Shown here in pieces: positions 35,145 to 44,027 of a stretch of DNA of 64,000 bases; position 1 is the first letter of the stretch, and the number at the start of each line of letters is the position of its first letter. Made by a program: the position numbers and the translations under genes. The DNA lies in contig WFXD01000004.1 in the NCBI GenBank assembly GCA_015490795.1, positions 1 to 64,000 of the forward strand, in the 5' to 3' direction. This DNA is from Gammaproteobacteria bacterium (GTDB lineage: Bacteria; Pseudomonadota; Gammaproteobacteria; Chromatiales; Chromatiaceae). Below the pieces are notes generated by a model. It was not told the origin of the DNA. It saw nothing but the letters and a program-made list of their open reading frames with translations, and made no database searches.

Positions 35145-35582
35145 ATGATCTCAGTCTGGGACAAGGTGAAGTACCAAAGGGTCGATGGTTTCGTCAGCGT
35201 CATTCTGCTGGGCAGCATTGCGGGGTCCATGGCGGCCTGGTACTACGATGCGGTTCCAAACCAGGTGCTGCTGATTACCATACTGCCGATTGGCCTGGCG
35301 CACTGGTATAAACGAAAGCTGGAAAAACTGCTAAAGACATTTGGCGGCGCGCATGTTGAGGTTGATGACAAAGGACTCAGGCTGTCAAAGCCGGATCAGG
35401 GTTATGAGACCACAATAAAGTTTCATGAAATCACCGCGGTGGAGTCCTCCCGCTGGTTGTTCCTGGATAAAGCGAAGCTGACTCTGAAGCGCGACAGGGA
35501 GGTTGAGCTGGTTAATCTGTCTGACCAGGATTTGATTCTGGAGAAGATCAATGCCAATCGAAAAAAGCCTAAAAGATCCTGA
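35145..35582 (+). CDS. Two-helix membrane protein of unknown function
   Basis: A 145-residue protein. Two hydrophobic stretches near the N-terminus (about residues 16-32 and 41-52) are followed by a soluble basic domain with alternating beta-strand character (VEVDDKGLRLSKPDQG, TIKFHEITAVESSRWLFL, KLTLKRDREVELVNLS), which suggests a PH-like (YcxB/DUF304-type) fold. I do not recognise a named family. Its stop codon overlaps an in-frame ATG of hemH (TGATG), so it may be co-translated. Confidence 0.65.
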   Translation: MISVWDKVKYQRVDGFVSVILLGSIAGSMAAWYYDAVPNQVLLITILPIGLAHWYKRKLEKLLKTFGGAHVEVDDKGLRLSKPDQGYETTIKFHEITAVESSRWLFLDKAKLTLKRDREVELVNLSDQDLILEKINANRKKPKRS

Positions 35583-35593
35583 TGGAGTGCCCG

Positions 35594-36607
35594 ATGCTGC
35601 CCTATCAAAATCACCCTGTAATCGATAAATCCATCCCTGAGCGTCTGGGCGTTCTGCTGGTCAATCTGGGGACGCCTGATTCCCCCGCAACGGAGGATGT
35701 GCGCCGTTATCTGGCAGAGTTTCTGAGCGATACGCGCGTGGTGGAGACCCCTCGCTGGCTGTGGTGGTTTATCTTGAACGGCATTATCCTGCGCACGCGC
35801 CCCAAGCGTTCGGCTGCGGCCTATGCCTCGGTCTGGACGGATGAAGGCTCGCCGTTGATGCGGGTCTCGCAGCGTCAGGCCGAGGCGTTGCAGCAGCAGC
35901 TTGATGATCGCATGGATCAGCCGGTCAGGGTGGTGCTGGCCATGCGCTATGGCAATCCATCCATTGCGGCCGGGCTGGATCAGCTGCGCCAGGCCAATGC
36001 CAGCCGGCTGCTGGTGCTGCCGCTCTACCCGCAGTATTGCGCGGCAACGACCGCCTCCATCTTTGATGCGGTGACCGCAGAGTTGCAACATTGGCGGCGC
36101 ATCCCGGAGTTGAGGTTTATCAACCACTATCAGGATCATCCCGCCTATATTCGTGCGCTGGCCGATTCAGTGCGCACGGTGTGGGCGCGTGAAGAGCAGC
36201 CCGAACGCCTGCTGATGTCGTTCCACGGTATTCCCCAGGATTATGCCGATGGGGGTGATCCCTACCCGCAGGAGTGCCGCACCACGGCATCGCTGCTGGC
36301 GGCAGAGCTGGAGCTGTCCGATGATCAATGGGCGGTCAGCTTTCAATCCCGCATGGGGCGCAAGCCATGGATTCAACCCTATACCGACAAGTTGCTAAAG
36401 GCGTGGGGAGAGGAGGGGGTGAAGCGCGTGCATGTCATCTGCCCCGGCTTTGCGGCGGATTGCCTGGAGACGCTGGAGGAGATTGCGGTTGAAAACCGGG
36501 ACTACTTTCTCAAGGCGGGTGGGCAGTCGTACCACTATATCCCTGCACTCAACGAGTCGCCGGGGCATATCGAGTTGATGGCTGAGCTGGTGCAGCAGCA
36601 CGCCTAG
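35594..36607 (+). CDS. hemH: Ferrochelatase
   Basis: Inserts iron into protoporphyrin IX, the last step of heme synthesis. Motifs: RLGVLLVNLGTPDSP, LPLYPQYCAATTAS, and SFHGIPQDYADGGDPYPQEC with the catalytic His (about 207). A conserved glutamate occurs in CLETLEEIA. From ATG 35594 it has 337 residues; GGAG lies 6 bp before this ATG. An ATG at 35582 is also possible. The stop TAG is the start of the CTAG duplicated by the small element that follows. Confidence 0.94.
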   Translation: MLPYQNHPVIDKSIPERLGVLLVNLGTPDSPATEDVRRYLAEFLSDTRVVETPRWLWWFILNGIILRTRPKRSAAAYASVWTDEGSPLMRVSQRQAEALQQQLDDRMDQPVRVVLAMRYGNPSIAAGLDQLRQANASRLLVLPLYPQYCAATTASIFDAVTAELQHWRRIPELRFINHYQDHPAYIRALADSVRTVWAREEQPERLLMSFHGIPQDYADGGDPYPQECRTTASLLAAELELSDDQWAVSFQSRMGRKPWIQPYTDKLLKAWGEEGVKRVHVICPGFAADCLETLEEIAVENRDYFLKAGGQSYHYIPALNESPGHIELMAELVQQHA

Positions 36608-36719
36608 GAGGCTGTCCGAGAACTCGGCTTTTTACGAAATGCAATTTCTAACTCATTGATTCATAAGGATTTAATTATTGACATATTGCATATTTACCTA
36701 TTCTCGGACAGCCTCCTAG
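36604..36719. mobile_element. MITE-like element with CTAG target duplication
   Basis: The body 36608-36715 (108 bp) has perfect 15-bp terminal inverted repeats, GAGGCTGTCCGAGAA and its complement, and is flanked by CTAG on both sides. No ORF is inside and the interior is A+T-rich. A 4-bp CTAG duplication and this kind of end suggest mobilisation by an IS5-type transposase, none of which is in the window. It lies exactly between the convergent hemH and nadC genes and probably forms a hairpin that ends both messages. Confidence 0.8.
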
Positions 36720-37553
36720 CTATTTGATAAAGCGCATTGAAAAATCTGTGGCCTGCAGGTCTTTGGTTATTGCGCCGACAGAGATGTCGTCAATACCTGT
36801 CTGCGCGATGGCGCGAATGGTTTTTAGATGGATGCCGCCCGAGGCCTCCAGTCTCGCCCGCCCCCGGTTGAATGCAACGGCTTCACGCAGCTGATCGAGG
36901 CTGAAGTTGTCCAGCAGCACGCGCTGCACACCTGCGTCAAGCGCCTGTGCCAGCTCATCCATACTCTCCACCTCGATCTCGATCTCCAGGTCGGGGGCGC
37001 TGGCCTGGGCAGTCTCAACTGCTGCGTGGATGGAGCCTGCGGCCATGATGTGGTTCTCTTTGATGAGGATGGCGTCGTAGAGGCCGATGCGGTGGTTGTG
37101 GCAGCCGCCGCAGGTGACCGCATATTTTTGCTGTAGCCGCATGCCGGGCAGGGTTTTGCGGGTGTCCAGGATGCGCACCCCGGTTCCCGCCACCGCGTCG
37201 GCATAACACCTGGCCTGTGTTGCCGTGCCAGAGAGGGTTTGCAGGTAGTTCAGTGCGGTGCGCTCGCCGGTGAGTATGGCGCGGGTATTGCCGGTGAGGG
37301 TGCAGAGCAGCTGGTCGGGTTGCAGGGTGTCGCCATCGGCTGCCTGCCATTCGATTGCGATGTTGCCATCCAGCTGGTGGAATGCCTCGTTAAACCAGGC
37401 AGAGCCGGCGAGTACTGCCTGCTCCCGGCATATCACCTGAGCGGTGGTGGTGGCATCTGAAGGGATCAGCGCGGCAGTCTGGTCGCCGGAACCGATATCC
37501 TCTGCCAGTGCAGTGGCTATCTGTGTCTGGATGATGGATGCAGGTGGCAACAT
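36720..37553 (-). CDS. nadC: Nicotinate-nucleotide pyrophosphorylase (carboxylating)
   Basis: Converts quinolinate and PRPP to nicotinate mononucleotide in NAD synthesis. 277 residues with EDIGSGDQTA, LNYLQTLSGTATQ, DTRKTLPGMR, KYAVTCGGCHNHRIGLYD, EIEVESMDELAQAL, LLDNF and EASGGI, all family blocks. Full length. Its stop codon is directly next to the MITE-like element; convergent with hemH. Confidence 0.96.
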   Translation of the reverse strand: MLPPASIIQTQIATALAEDIGSGDQTAALIPSDATTTAQVICREQAVLAGSAWFNEAFHQLDGNIAIEWQAADGDTLQPDQLLCTLTGNTRAILTGERTALNYLQTLSGTATQARCYADAVAGTGVRILDTRKTLPGMRLQQKYAVTCGGCHNHRIGLYDAILIKENHIMAAGSIHAAVETAQASAPDLEIEIEVESMDELAQALDAGVQRVLLDNFSLDQLREAVAFNRGRARLEASGGIHLKTIRAIAQTGIDDISVGAITKDLQATDFSMRFIK

Positions 37554-37603
37554 GGTGGTTTCGTCAGCTGTGGGGGTGCCTGCTTTTATATAAAAAACTT
37601 TAT

Positions 37604-37636
37604 ATAAAAAACGGCGCCACCAGGTGAGGTGCCGCC
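37604..37636 (-). terminator. Terminator of the cyclic-nucleotide-binding gene
   Basis: On the minus strand GGCGGCACC and GGTGGCGCC form a 9-bp stem (one mismatch) around a 6-base loop, then TTTTTT. It lies 27 bp beyond the stop at 37663. A 14-bp tandem repeat (TTTATATAAAAAAC twice, about 37585-37612) follows and may also serve as A+T-rich promoter DNA for nadC. Confidence 0.75.
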
Positions 37637-37662
37637 ATTTTCAGGTTTTATTGCAGGCGTGG

Positions 37663-38148
37663 TCAGTAGCGCCCGTGCTGTTTGGTGATGTAGTTGTTCA
37701 TCTCGACATATTGTTGATTCATCTTGGTCAGCAGCTTGTGCACTACGCGGATGATGGTCTGCATCAGTTTGTAAACAAGGTGTGGGTGGGTGTCGATAAG
37801 CGCCTCAAGGGCATCCCGTGAGAGGCTGAGGACGCGTGATTTACCCATTGAACGCAGTGTTGCGGAGTGAACCGAGCCGTCGATAAACCCCATTTCACCG
37901 GCAAAATCACCATCTTTGAGTATCGCCAGGGTGACCCAGGTGCCGCCCTGGGTGTTTCGGGTGACCTCAATTCTGCCTTGGTCGATAATAAACAGGCGGT
38001 TATCGGTGTGGCCTTCAGACATCAGGATATCGCCGTCATCGAGGTTGAGAACCTTAATGGTCTCTGCCAGAACCTGAATCTGTTCATCGGTCAAACCCGC
38101 TGAGATGTCGGATCGTTTGAGCGATTCAATGTTGCTGCTGTCATTCAT
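37663..38148 (-). CDS. Cyclic nucleotide-binding domain protein
   Basis: A 161-residue protein that is essentially one CAP-type effector domain (about 20-130): LNLDDGDILMSEGHTDNRLFIIDQG, GDFAGEMGFIDGSVHSATLRS. The phosphate-binding cassette position FAGEMGFIDGSVHSATLR is close to that of CRP-like proteins. There is no DNA-binding helix-turn-helix at the C-terminus; instead a helical tail (VYKLMQTIIRVVHKLLTKMNQQY) may form a coiled coil. It probably acts through a protein partner. It is a single gene with its own terminator. Confidence 0.8.
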   Translation of the reverse strand: MNDSSNIESLKRSDISAGLTDEQIQVLAETIKVLNLDDGDILMSEGHTDNRLFIIDQGRIEVTRNTQGGTWVTLAILKDGDFAGEMGFIDGSVHSATLRSMGKSRVLSLSRDALEALIDTHPHLVYKLMQTIIRVVHKLLTKMNQQYVEMNNYITKQHGRY

Positions 38149-38330
38149 TTCTATATCACCTTGTTGAGAGTAAAGGTACTACGAATATTGCGGCAAACAG
38201 CACCGCTGTAAATAAAGTCAATTAGTCATTAAATTCTAGCGTGGATAGCGTTATATCTCTATGGACAGAGGCTATTTATTTATGATTTTTTATCTTGCCC
38301 CACGGGGTGAATTTTGCTGAAGTGGCCGTT

Positions 38331-39065
38331 GTGAAGAAGCTGTTACTACATCTTGGTTCGTCATTGGTCGATAGCATCAAGGATCTGATGCCGATCATTG
38401 TTGTGGTAGCCTTTTTTCAACTGGCGGTTTTACGCCAGCCTATCCCCAATCTGGCCGATATATTGGTTGGGACAGCATTGGTGGTGCTTGGCCTGACCCT
38501 GTTTGTATACGGCTTGAAAACCGGGCTGTTTCCCATTGGCGAGACCATGGCGTATGGCTTTGCGCGCAAGGGCAGTCTCCCCTGGTTGCTGGCGTTTGCG
38601 TTTGCGCTGGGGTTTGGCACAACGGTTGCCGAACCTGCATTGATTGCGGTTGTGGATGAGGCGGCCAGGGTTGCCGCAGCAGGCAGTATGATTGAAAACA
38701 CGCAGGTGGCGATTGCCGATTATGCCAATGGCCTGCGGCTGACGGTGGCCCTCTCGGTGGGGCTGGCGATCATGCTTGGCGTGGTGCGCATCATCAAGGG
38801 GTGGCCGGTGCACTATCTTATTATGGGTGGCTATGCCGGGGTGGTGATTATGACCGGCTTTGCCCCGCCTGAAATCATTGGTATCGCCTATGATTCGGGA
38901 GGTGTGACCACTTCGACCATCACGGTGCCACTGGTTACGGCACTGGGCGTGGGGCTGTCCAGCAGCATTCACGGGCGTAATCCGCTGACGGATGGCTTTG
39001 GGCTGGTCGCCTTTGCATCACTCACCCCGATGATCTTTGTGATGGGCTACGGGATGCTGCTGTGA
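38331..39065 (+). CDS. DUF1538 membrane protein (first copy)
   Basis: A 244-residue protein with about six to seven transmembrane helices and the DUF1538 motifs [27 protein letters not shown] and [25 protein letters not shown]. Family function is not established; these conserved acidic residues in hydrophobic surroundings suggest transport. The start is uncertain: GTG 38331 aligns with the start of the second copy; GTG 38322 and TTG 38295 are in frame. First gene of a four-gene unit (DUF1538, DUF1538, PII-like, CBS), with a 4-bp overlap to the next. Confidence 0.82.
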   Translation: MKKLLLHLGSSLVDSIKDLMPIIVVVAFFQLAVLRQPIPNLADILVGTALVVLGLTLFVYGLKTGLFPIGETMAYGFARKGSLPWLLAFAFALGFGTTVAEPALIAVVDEAARVAAAGSMIENTQVAIADYANGLRLTVALSVGLAIMLGVVRIIKGWPVHYLIMGGYAGVVIMTGFAPPEIIGIAYDSGGVTTSTITVPLVTALGVGLSSSIHGRNPLTDGFGLVAFASLTPMIFVMGYGMLL

Positions 39066-39862
39066 TTGCCGGGCTGCTCCATTTCTTTGATGTGCTGGTG
39101 GCCACAGTTCGTGATGTGCTGCCGATAGTGGTCATCATCTTTGGCTTTCAGCTGTTTGTGCTGCGGCGCCGCATCCCCAATCTGCCACAGCTGCTGGTTG
39201 GCTTTCTCTTTGTGATTATTGGGCTGGCGCTGTTTCTGCAAGGGCTGGAGCAGGCGCTCTTTCCCATCGGCAAGTTGATGGCAGAGCAGCTGACCGCCTC
39301 TGCCTTTCTGGGCGTTGATACGGCAGCCGGCCATCAGGCCCCGGATTGGCGCTACTACAGCTGGGTCTATCTTTTTGCAGCGGCCATTGGGTTTGCCACC
39401 ACGATTGCAGAGCCGTCGCTCATTGCGGTTGCCATCATGGCCAACCAGGTCTCCGGTGGCACCGTGGGCATCCGCGGGCTGCGGGTGGCGGTGGCCATTG
39501 GGGTCTCTGTCGGCATCGCGCTGGGCACCTACCGCATCGTGAGTGGCACGCCGCTGCACTACTACATCATTGCCGGTTATCTGGTGGTGATGCTACAGAC
39601 CATGGTCGCCCCCAAATCCATTGTGGCGCTGGCCTATGATTCGGGTGGCGTCACCACCTCTACGGTTACGGTGCCACTGGTTGCTGCGCTGGGGCTGGGG
39701 CTGGCATCCAATGTACCCGGCCGGAGTCCGTTGCTGGATGGGTTTGGTCTGATCGCCTTTGCCAGCCTGTTTCCCATTATGAGCGTCATGGCCTATGCAC
39801 AGTTGAGTGAGTGGTATGGCAAACGCATTCGCCGACAACCATCAGGTTCCCGGGAGGAGTAG
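39062..39862 (+). CDS. DUF1538 membrane protein (second copy)
   Basis: A 266-residue paralogue of the preceding gene, starting with GTG inside its stop (GTGA). It shows the same blocks ([39 protein letters not shown]) with a longer insert at about 75-100. Many genomes encode the two halves as one fused protein, so the pair likely forms a heterodimeric membrane complex. It is followed 2 bp later by the PII-like gene. Confidence 0.82.
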   Translation: MIAGLLHFFDVLVATVRDVLPIVVIIFGFQLFVLRRRIPNLPQLLVGFLFVIIGLALFLQGLEQALFPIGKLMAEQLTASAFLGVDTAAGHQAPDWRYYSWVYLFAAAIGFATTIAEPSLIAVAIMANQVSGGTVGIRGLRVAVAIGVSVGIALGTYRIVSGTPLHYYIIAGYLVVMLQTMVAPKSIVALAYDSGGVTTSTVTVPLVAALGLGLASNVPGRSPLLDGFGLIAFASLFPIMSVMAYAQLSEWYGKRIRRQPSGSREE

Positions 39863-39864
39863 TC

Positions 39865-40215
39865 ATGCATTTCAAACTTATCATTGCCTTTGTTGAAGAT
39901 ACTGAAACCACCAGGGTGCTGGATGCCGCCCGCGAAGCGGGGGCGACGGGATCAACGGTGATCAATCAGGCGCGCGGTGAAGGTATCCAGAAATCCAAAT
40001 CCTTTTTTGGCCTCAATCTGGAGAGCCAGTGTGATGTGGTGCTGCTGCTGGTCGAGGCGCATCACTGCCGCTGCATACTGGAGACCATCGCTAAGGCGGG
40101 CCAGTTCGATGAGAAGCCAGGAACGGGTATCGCCTTCCAGATCGATGTGGAGGATGCGGTTGGTGTGAGCCACCAGATACGTGCGCTGTGCCAGAAAGTG
40201 GAGGATGAGCTATGA
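39865..40215 (+). CDS. PII-like (GlnB-family) signalling protein
   Basis: A 116-residue protein with the ferredoxin-like repeat pattern of PII proteins (MHFKLIIAFVEDTETTRVLDAAREAGATG..., then VVLLLVEAHHCRCILETIAKAGQFDEKPGTGIAFQIDVEDAVGV). It lacks the typical uridylylation-loop Tyr sequence of GlnB. Start ATG 39865 has GGAGGAG upstream; the longer frame is not protein-like. Inferred to be a nucleotide- or metabolite-sensing regulator of the DUF1538 proteins, as PII proteins do for AmtB. It overlaps the CBS gene by 4 bp. Confidence 0.75.
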   Translation: MHFKLIIAFVEDTETTRVLDAAREAGATGSTVINQARGEGIQKSKSFFGLNLESQCDVVLLLVEAHHCRCILETIAKAGQFDEKPGTGIAFQIDVEDAVGVSHQIRALCQKVEDEL

Positions 40216-40613
40216 GTGAAAGGAGCATTGTGCGTGTCCGGGATGTGATGAAGAGCAACTTCAGGCTGGTGGATGGCATGAGTACAGTGGCAGAGGCGCT
40301 GAACACCATGCTTGAGGTAGAGAGTATGGCGCTGGTGGTGCAGAAGCGAAATGCTGACGATGAGTTCGGCATGGTGATGCTCTCGGATATTGCGCGTCAG
40401 GTGCTGGCTGAGGATAAGGCGCCAGCGCGGGTCAATATCTATGAAATCATGTCAAAGCCGGTGATTGAGGTAAAACCGGAGATGGATATTCGCTACTGTG
40501 CGCGGCTCTTTGGCCGCTTCAGAATCAGCCGCGCCCTGGTGACGGAGGAGGGTAAAGCCGTTGGCGTGGTCAGCTATACCGATATGGTGATAAAAGGGAT
40601 GATCGACCGATAG
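40212..40613 (+). CDS. CBS-domain protein
   Basis: A 133-residue protein consisting of two CBS motifs: VRDVMKSNFRLVDGMSTVAEALNTMLE with MVMLSDIARQVLAEDK, then IMSKPVIEVKPEMDIRYCARLF with VVSYTDMVIKGM. CBS pairs bind adenosine nucleotides and sense energy status. As last gene of the DUF1538 unit it probably regulates that membrane pair together with the PII-like protein. Confidence 0.85.
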   Translation: MSERSIVRVRDVMKSNFRLVDGMSTVAEALNTMLEVESMALVVQKRNADDEFGMVMLSDIARQVLAEDKAPARVNIYEIMSKPVIEVKPEMDIRYCARLFGRFRISRALVTEEGKAVGVVSYTDMVIKGMIDR

Positions 40614-40628
40614 ATTATCGGGATAGAG

Positions 40629-41201
40629 ATGGAGATCACGGCTCAAGGCACTGTTGCGGAGGCGCGCCAGTGCCCCTCACCAAACCATGATGAGCGACCA
40701 CCTGGCAGAGAGGTTGACCTGCTGGTGATTCACAATATCAGCCTGCCGCCGGGCCAGTTTGGCGGCCCCTGGATTGATGACCTGTTTCTGAACCGGCTCG
40801 ACCCGGATGCAGACCCCTGCTTTCAAAACATCTGTGAACTGCGGGTTGCCGCCCACCTGCTGATTCGACGCGATGGTGAACTGGTGCAGTATGTTCCGCT
40901 ATCCAAACGGGCATGGCACGCAGGGCCGTCAGCGTTTCAGGGATGCGGAAGCTGTAATGACTTCTCTATTGGTATCGAGCTGGAGGGGGTGGATGATCTG
41001 CCCTATGCCGATCTTCAGTATCGGGTGCTGGCTCAGGTGACCGATGCCATTGTGCAGGCCTTTCCTGCAATAACGGCAGAGCGGATCGTGGGGCATAGCG
41101 ATATTGCCCCTGGGCGTAAAACAGATCCTGGCCCGGCCTTTGATTGGTGCTATTTCAAGGGGTTGCTTCGGTCTCTCCCCCGTATTGGTTCAGGTGTGTA
41201 A
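40629..41201 (+). CDS. ampD: 1,6-anhydro-N-acetylmuramyl-L-alanine amidase AmpD
   Basis: Cytosolic zinc amidase that removes peptides from anhydro-muropeptides in cell-wall recycling, which also keeps AmpR-type regulators quiet. 190 residues. Zinc ligands are visible as His in LLVIHNISLPP, His in IVGHSDIAPGRKTDPGPAFDW and Asp in the same block. The C-terminus overlaps the convergent HDOD gene by 12 bp. Confidence 0.93.
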   Translation: MEITAQGTVAEARQCPSPNHDERPPGREVDLLVIHNISLPPGQFGGPWIDDLFLNRLDPDADPCFQNICELRVAAHLLIRRDGELVQYVPLSKRAWHAGPSAFQGCGSCNDFSIGIELEGVDDLPYADLQYRVLAQVTDAIVQAFPAITAERIVGHSDIAPGRKTDPGPAFDWCYFKGLLRSLPRIGSGV

Positions 41202-42443
41202 CAGCGCCTCGGCAGCTGCCAGCTGTTTGGAGGCGGTTTTTAGAATCTTTAGGCTCTTCTTTGGGGTGAGCTCACCTAACGAGAATTTGTTGAAGGCCGG
41301 TACCTGATCGAATGCCGGCAGCATTTCCATCCTGGGTGTGCCGATGAAGCTGTGCAGCTGGGCGATAATGACCAGGTCAGCATAGTCCGGCTCTTTAGCT
41401 GGATCACGCTGCCAGTTCTCGGCCTCCTCTGTCACCTGGATCAGGTCATCAGCGAACCCCCATCGGTGCAGAATCATGCTGCCGACGGCTCCGCTCATCT
41501 CGGCTATTACGTGCTCTAGTTGATCCTGGTCGTTAGCTATATCAGGGTGCTTCTCTGCGTAAGTAAGAATGACCACTGCGCCGACATCGTGCAGCAATCC
41601 AGCCAGCATGGCATGTTCCGGGTTGAGCTGTTTTGTCAGTTTGGCCAGCACATAGCAGATTGCAGCGACCTGCCTGCTATGGCTCCACAGTGACTGCATG
41701 CGTGCCTGAATTATTTTGGATCTGGTATGAAACAGCTCTCTTAGTGCAAAGCTGAGTACCAGCTGGTGTGTCGTATGAATACCAAGGCGCACGACAGCGG
41801 TCGAACAGTTTTCCACCGGGTTGCGGCTTGCATAGAGCGCACTGTTGGCAACTCGAATGACCTTTGCTGTCATGGCCATATCGGTCTGGATGATTTTGGC
41901 AATGCGTTTGGCATCGGTCACTTTATCACCAAGAGCCTGGCCAATGCGCACAGCTACATCCGGCAGGCTTGGCAAGCAGAGCCGTTCATTGGCCAGGTCC
42001 TCTTTCAGGCACTGTTTCAGTATGGTGACGGTATCGTTGATATCGGAGTCGGAAAATGTCTCGCTAAACTCCATCTGCTCGATATCGGGTTGCTCGGCCA
42101 GCCCGGCCAGCAGCTGATTATCAATCTGCACGAACTGGATTGGCGTTGCTGCAACCACGTCGTAAAGCCGGGGTATGAGTTGCGCAATGGGGTCCTTGGC
42201 ACGCTCCTGGTCACAGGAGATGCGCTGGGTGTTCCCATCCCTGGCCTGAAGTTCAACCTCTCCGGCAAGGAGAAAAAAACTGACCAGCTCTTTTGCTCCC
42301 CGCTCGATCACTTTTTTGCCTCGGGGAGCGCTCTCTATGGTTAGCGATTTTGCCAATAATGAGAGCTGATCGACAGACAAGCCTCTCAGAATGCGGTATC
42401 GCTGTAGGGCCTCTACTGACGGATGCTTGCCCGTTGGCGTCAT
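41190..42443 (-). CDS. HDOD-domain signalling protein with cyclic-nucleotide-like N-terminus
   Basis: A 417-residue protein. Residues about 10-130 resemble a cNMP-binding beta-roll (LRGLSVDQLSLLAKSLTIESAPRGKKVIERGAKE). The HDOD domain spans about 155-350 (LPSLPDVAVRIGQALGD, ITDMAMTAKVIRVANSALY-like IQTDMAMTAKVIRVANSALYA in part, LRELF, HAMLAGLLHDVGAVVIL). HDOD proteins resemble HD phosphohydrolases but usually lack activity and act in signalling. It lies beside a second HDOD gene in the same direction. Confidence 0.85.
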   Translation of the reverse strand: MTPTGKHPSVEALQRYRILRGLSVDQLSLLAKSLTIESAPRGKKVIERGAKELVSFFLLAGEVELQARDGNTQRISCDQERAKDPIAQLIPRLYDVVAATPIQFVQIDNQLLAGLAEQPDIEQMEFSETFSDSDINDTVTILKQCLKEDLANERLCLPSLPDVAVRIGQALGDKVTDAKRIAKIIQTDMAMTAKVIRVANSALYASRNPVENCSTAVVRLGIHTTHQLVLSFALRELFHTRSKIIQARMQSLWSHSRQVAAICYVLAKLTKQLNPEHAMLAGLLHDVGAVVILTYAEKHPDIANDQDQLEHVIAEMSGAVGSMILHRWGFADDLIQVTEEAENWQRDPAKEPDYADLVIIAQLHSFIGTPRMEMLPAFDQVPAFNKFSLGELTPKKSLKILKTASKQLAAAEALLHT

Positions 42444-42525
42444 ATCAACTGCTCCTGTTTGGTGGCGACGGTATAGCCAGAGTAAACGCTACATTTGCAT
42501 GAAATCAACATTGCTGGAGCATTGG

Positions 42526-43992
42526 TTACGGTTTCCCTTTTGAGATGATGGATAATCCCTGGTTGGCCTGGATACAGAAATGCTCAAAACTCGTGACACT
42601 CTCCTGGGTGATTTTGCGTTTACTGGGTATCCGATCAGCATAGATGACGCCGATGGGCTTGTTGTTGATAACAAGCGGGGAGAGGAGAAAATCACCTTTG
42701 CCCAGGGACTCCCGGATATCAGGGGTGATGAGCCTGGCGAGACTGTACTGCCTCTCTGATTTGACCCAGATAGAGGCTTTTTTTGCCATGGCGTAGAGGA
42801 AGATATTGGGGTTGAGCTTGCTCAGGGTGAACTGGAAGCGGTCGGTAAAGGCTTGTCGCTGTGGTCCGAGTGCATATTTGGCCTTCAGCGCCTTGTGGTC
42901 GGGCGTCATCAGGGCAAAGAGGGTACGATCCATGCCGACTCCCCGATAGATGCCTTCGAGCACCATCTCCAAAAGCCCGCTGAAGGTTGGGTTTTCATGG
43001 GTCAGCGCCTTGATCTCTTTGAGAATGTTGAGCTGAAGTTTGGGGTCGGCTGTTGGGAAATCAGGCGCCGCAGGCTCTTTGGGGGCGGTCTCCTCGATCA
43101 GCTGCACCCTGTCTTTCAGCTCAGGTGGAAGAGGGATGATTTTGGCCGCATTCGATGCGCCATAGGTGCAGGCAATGACGGCTGCATCCTTGGTGCTTCC
43201 ATGCAGCAGCTCAATGGTTGTTTCGACCGGCTGCCCAACCAGCGATGCGATCCTTTCCGTCAATATCTGCACCTCTTCACTCTCCCACCCGCGGTTGGCG
43301 GCTTTGGCCAGCTCATGGCTGAGTATGATGTTCTCTACCCTTGGGCCGGCATCGGCATCATTTGCCAGTGCATCTTGCAGCAACTCCCCCAATCCCCAAT
43401 CTTTTGAGAGTGATCTGGTCAGCTCGCGCAGTGGAAACCCCAGCACCTCCTGTTCGGTCTGCGCGGGGGGGGCATCAGATGCCTTCAGTGCCCTGTCGAG
43501 CTTGTCGGTGGCGGCATCATCGCTGCACCAGAAGGCCATGTTGCCGATCTGCATCAGCAGCGTGGCGATGAAGACCTCTTCCGGCTCCTTGTCTCCCCGC
43601 TCTTTTGCGATATTGCGCGCCTGCACGGCGGCGTGGATGGAGAGCCCCATCTCTTTGGTCAGCCGGGCCTGGTTGCTTCTCTTTACCAGGGTGTCGATCA
43701 GGTTGATGGTGAGACAGATGTTGCAAACGGCCTCCAGCCCCAGCAGGATGATTGCCCGGCTAACGGTACTGATTGATTTTCCCTGAGGGTTGTAGAAGAC
43801 TGTGTTGACCAGCTTCAGTATGCGGGCGGTCATTGTGGGGTCTTGAAGAATGACCTGTGTCAGGTCAGAGACTGTGGAGTCGTCATCTTTCGAAATGTCG
43901 ATCACAGAGCGTGTCGTGCGTCCAAACACAGGCATATCTTGCGACGCAATATTGTTGACCCATTGTTGGAGTGCGATCTTCTCTTCTGTCAC
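42526..43992 (-). CDS. HDOD-domain protein with C-terminal GAF-like domain
   Basis: A 488-residue protein. The N-terminal HDOD region has FGRTTRSVIDISKDDDSTVSDLTQVI, DPTMTARILKLVNTVFYNPQG and AIILLGLEAVCNICL. The C-terminal part (about 320-485) resembles GAF domains: LLEMVLEGIYRGVGMDRTLFAL and LLSPLVINNKPIGVIYADR. It probably links a sensed signal to motility or second-messenger control, which is inferred. Upstream (right) is the divergent methyltransferase. Confidence 0.82.
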   Translation of the reverse strand: MTEEKIALQQWVNNIASQDMPVFGRTTRSVIDISKDDDSTVSDLTQVILQDPTMTARILKLVNTVFYNPQGKSISTVSRAIILLGLEAVCNICLTINLIDTLVKRSNQARLTKEMGLSIHAAVQARNIAKERGDKEPEEVFIATLLMQIGNMAFWCSDDAATDKLDRALKASDAPPAQTEQEVLGFPLRELTRSLSKDWGLGELLQDALANDADAGPRVENIILSHELAKAANRGWESEEVQILTERIASLVGQPVETTIELLHGSTKDAAVIACTYGASNAAKIIPLPPELKDRVQLIEETAPKEPAAPDFPTADPKLQLNILKEIKALTHENPTFSGLLEMVLEGIYRGVGMDRTLFALMTPDHKALKAKYALGPQRQAFTDRFQFTLSKLNPNIFLYAMAKKASIWVKSERQYSLARLITPDIRESLGKGDFLLSPLVINNKPIGVIYADRIPSKRKITQESVTSFEHFCIQANQGLSIISKGKP

Positions 43993-44027
43993 AATTTATA
44001 GATCATTTTTAGGGTGGTGCTGAGTAA

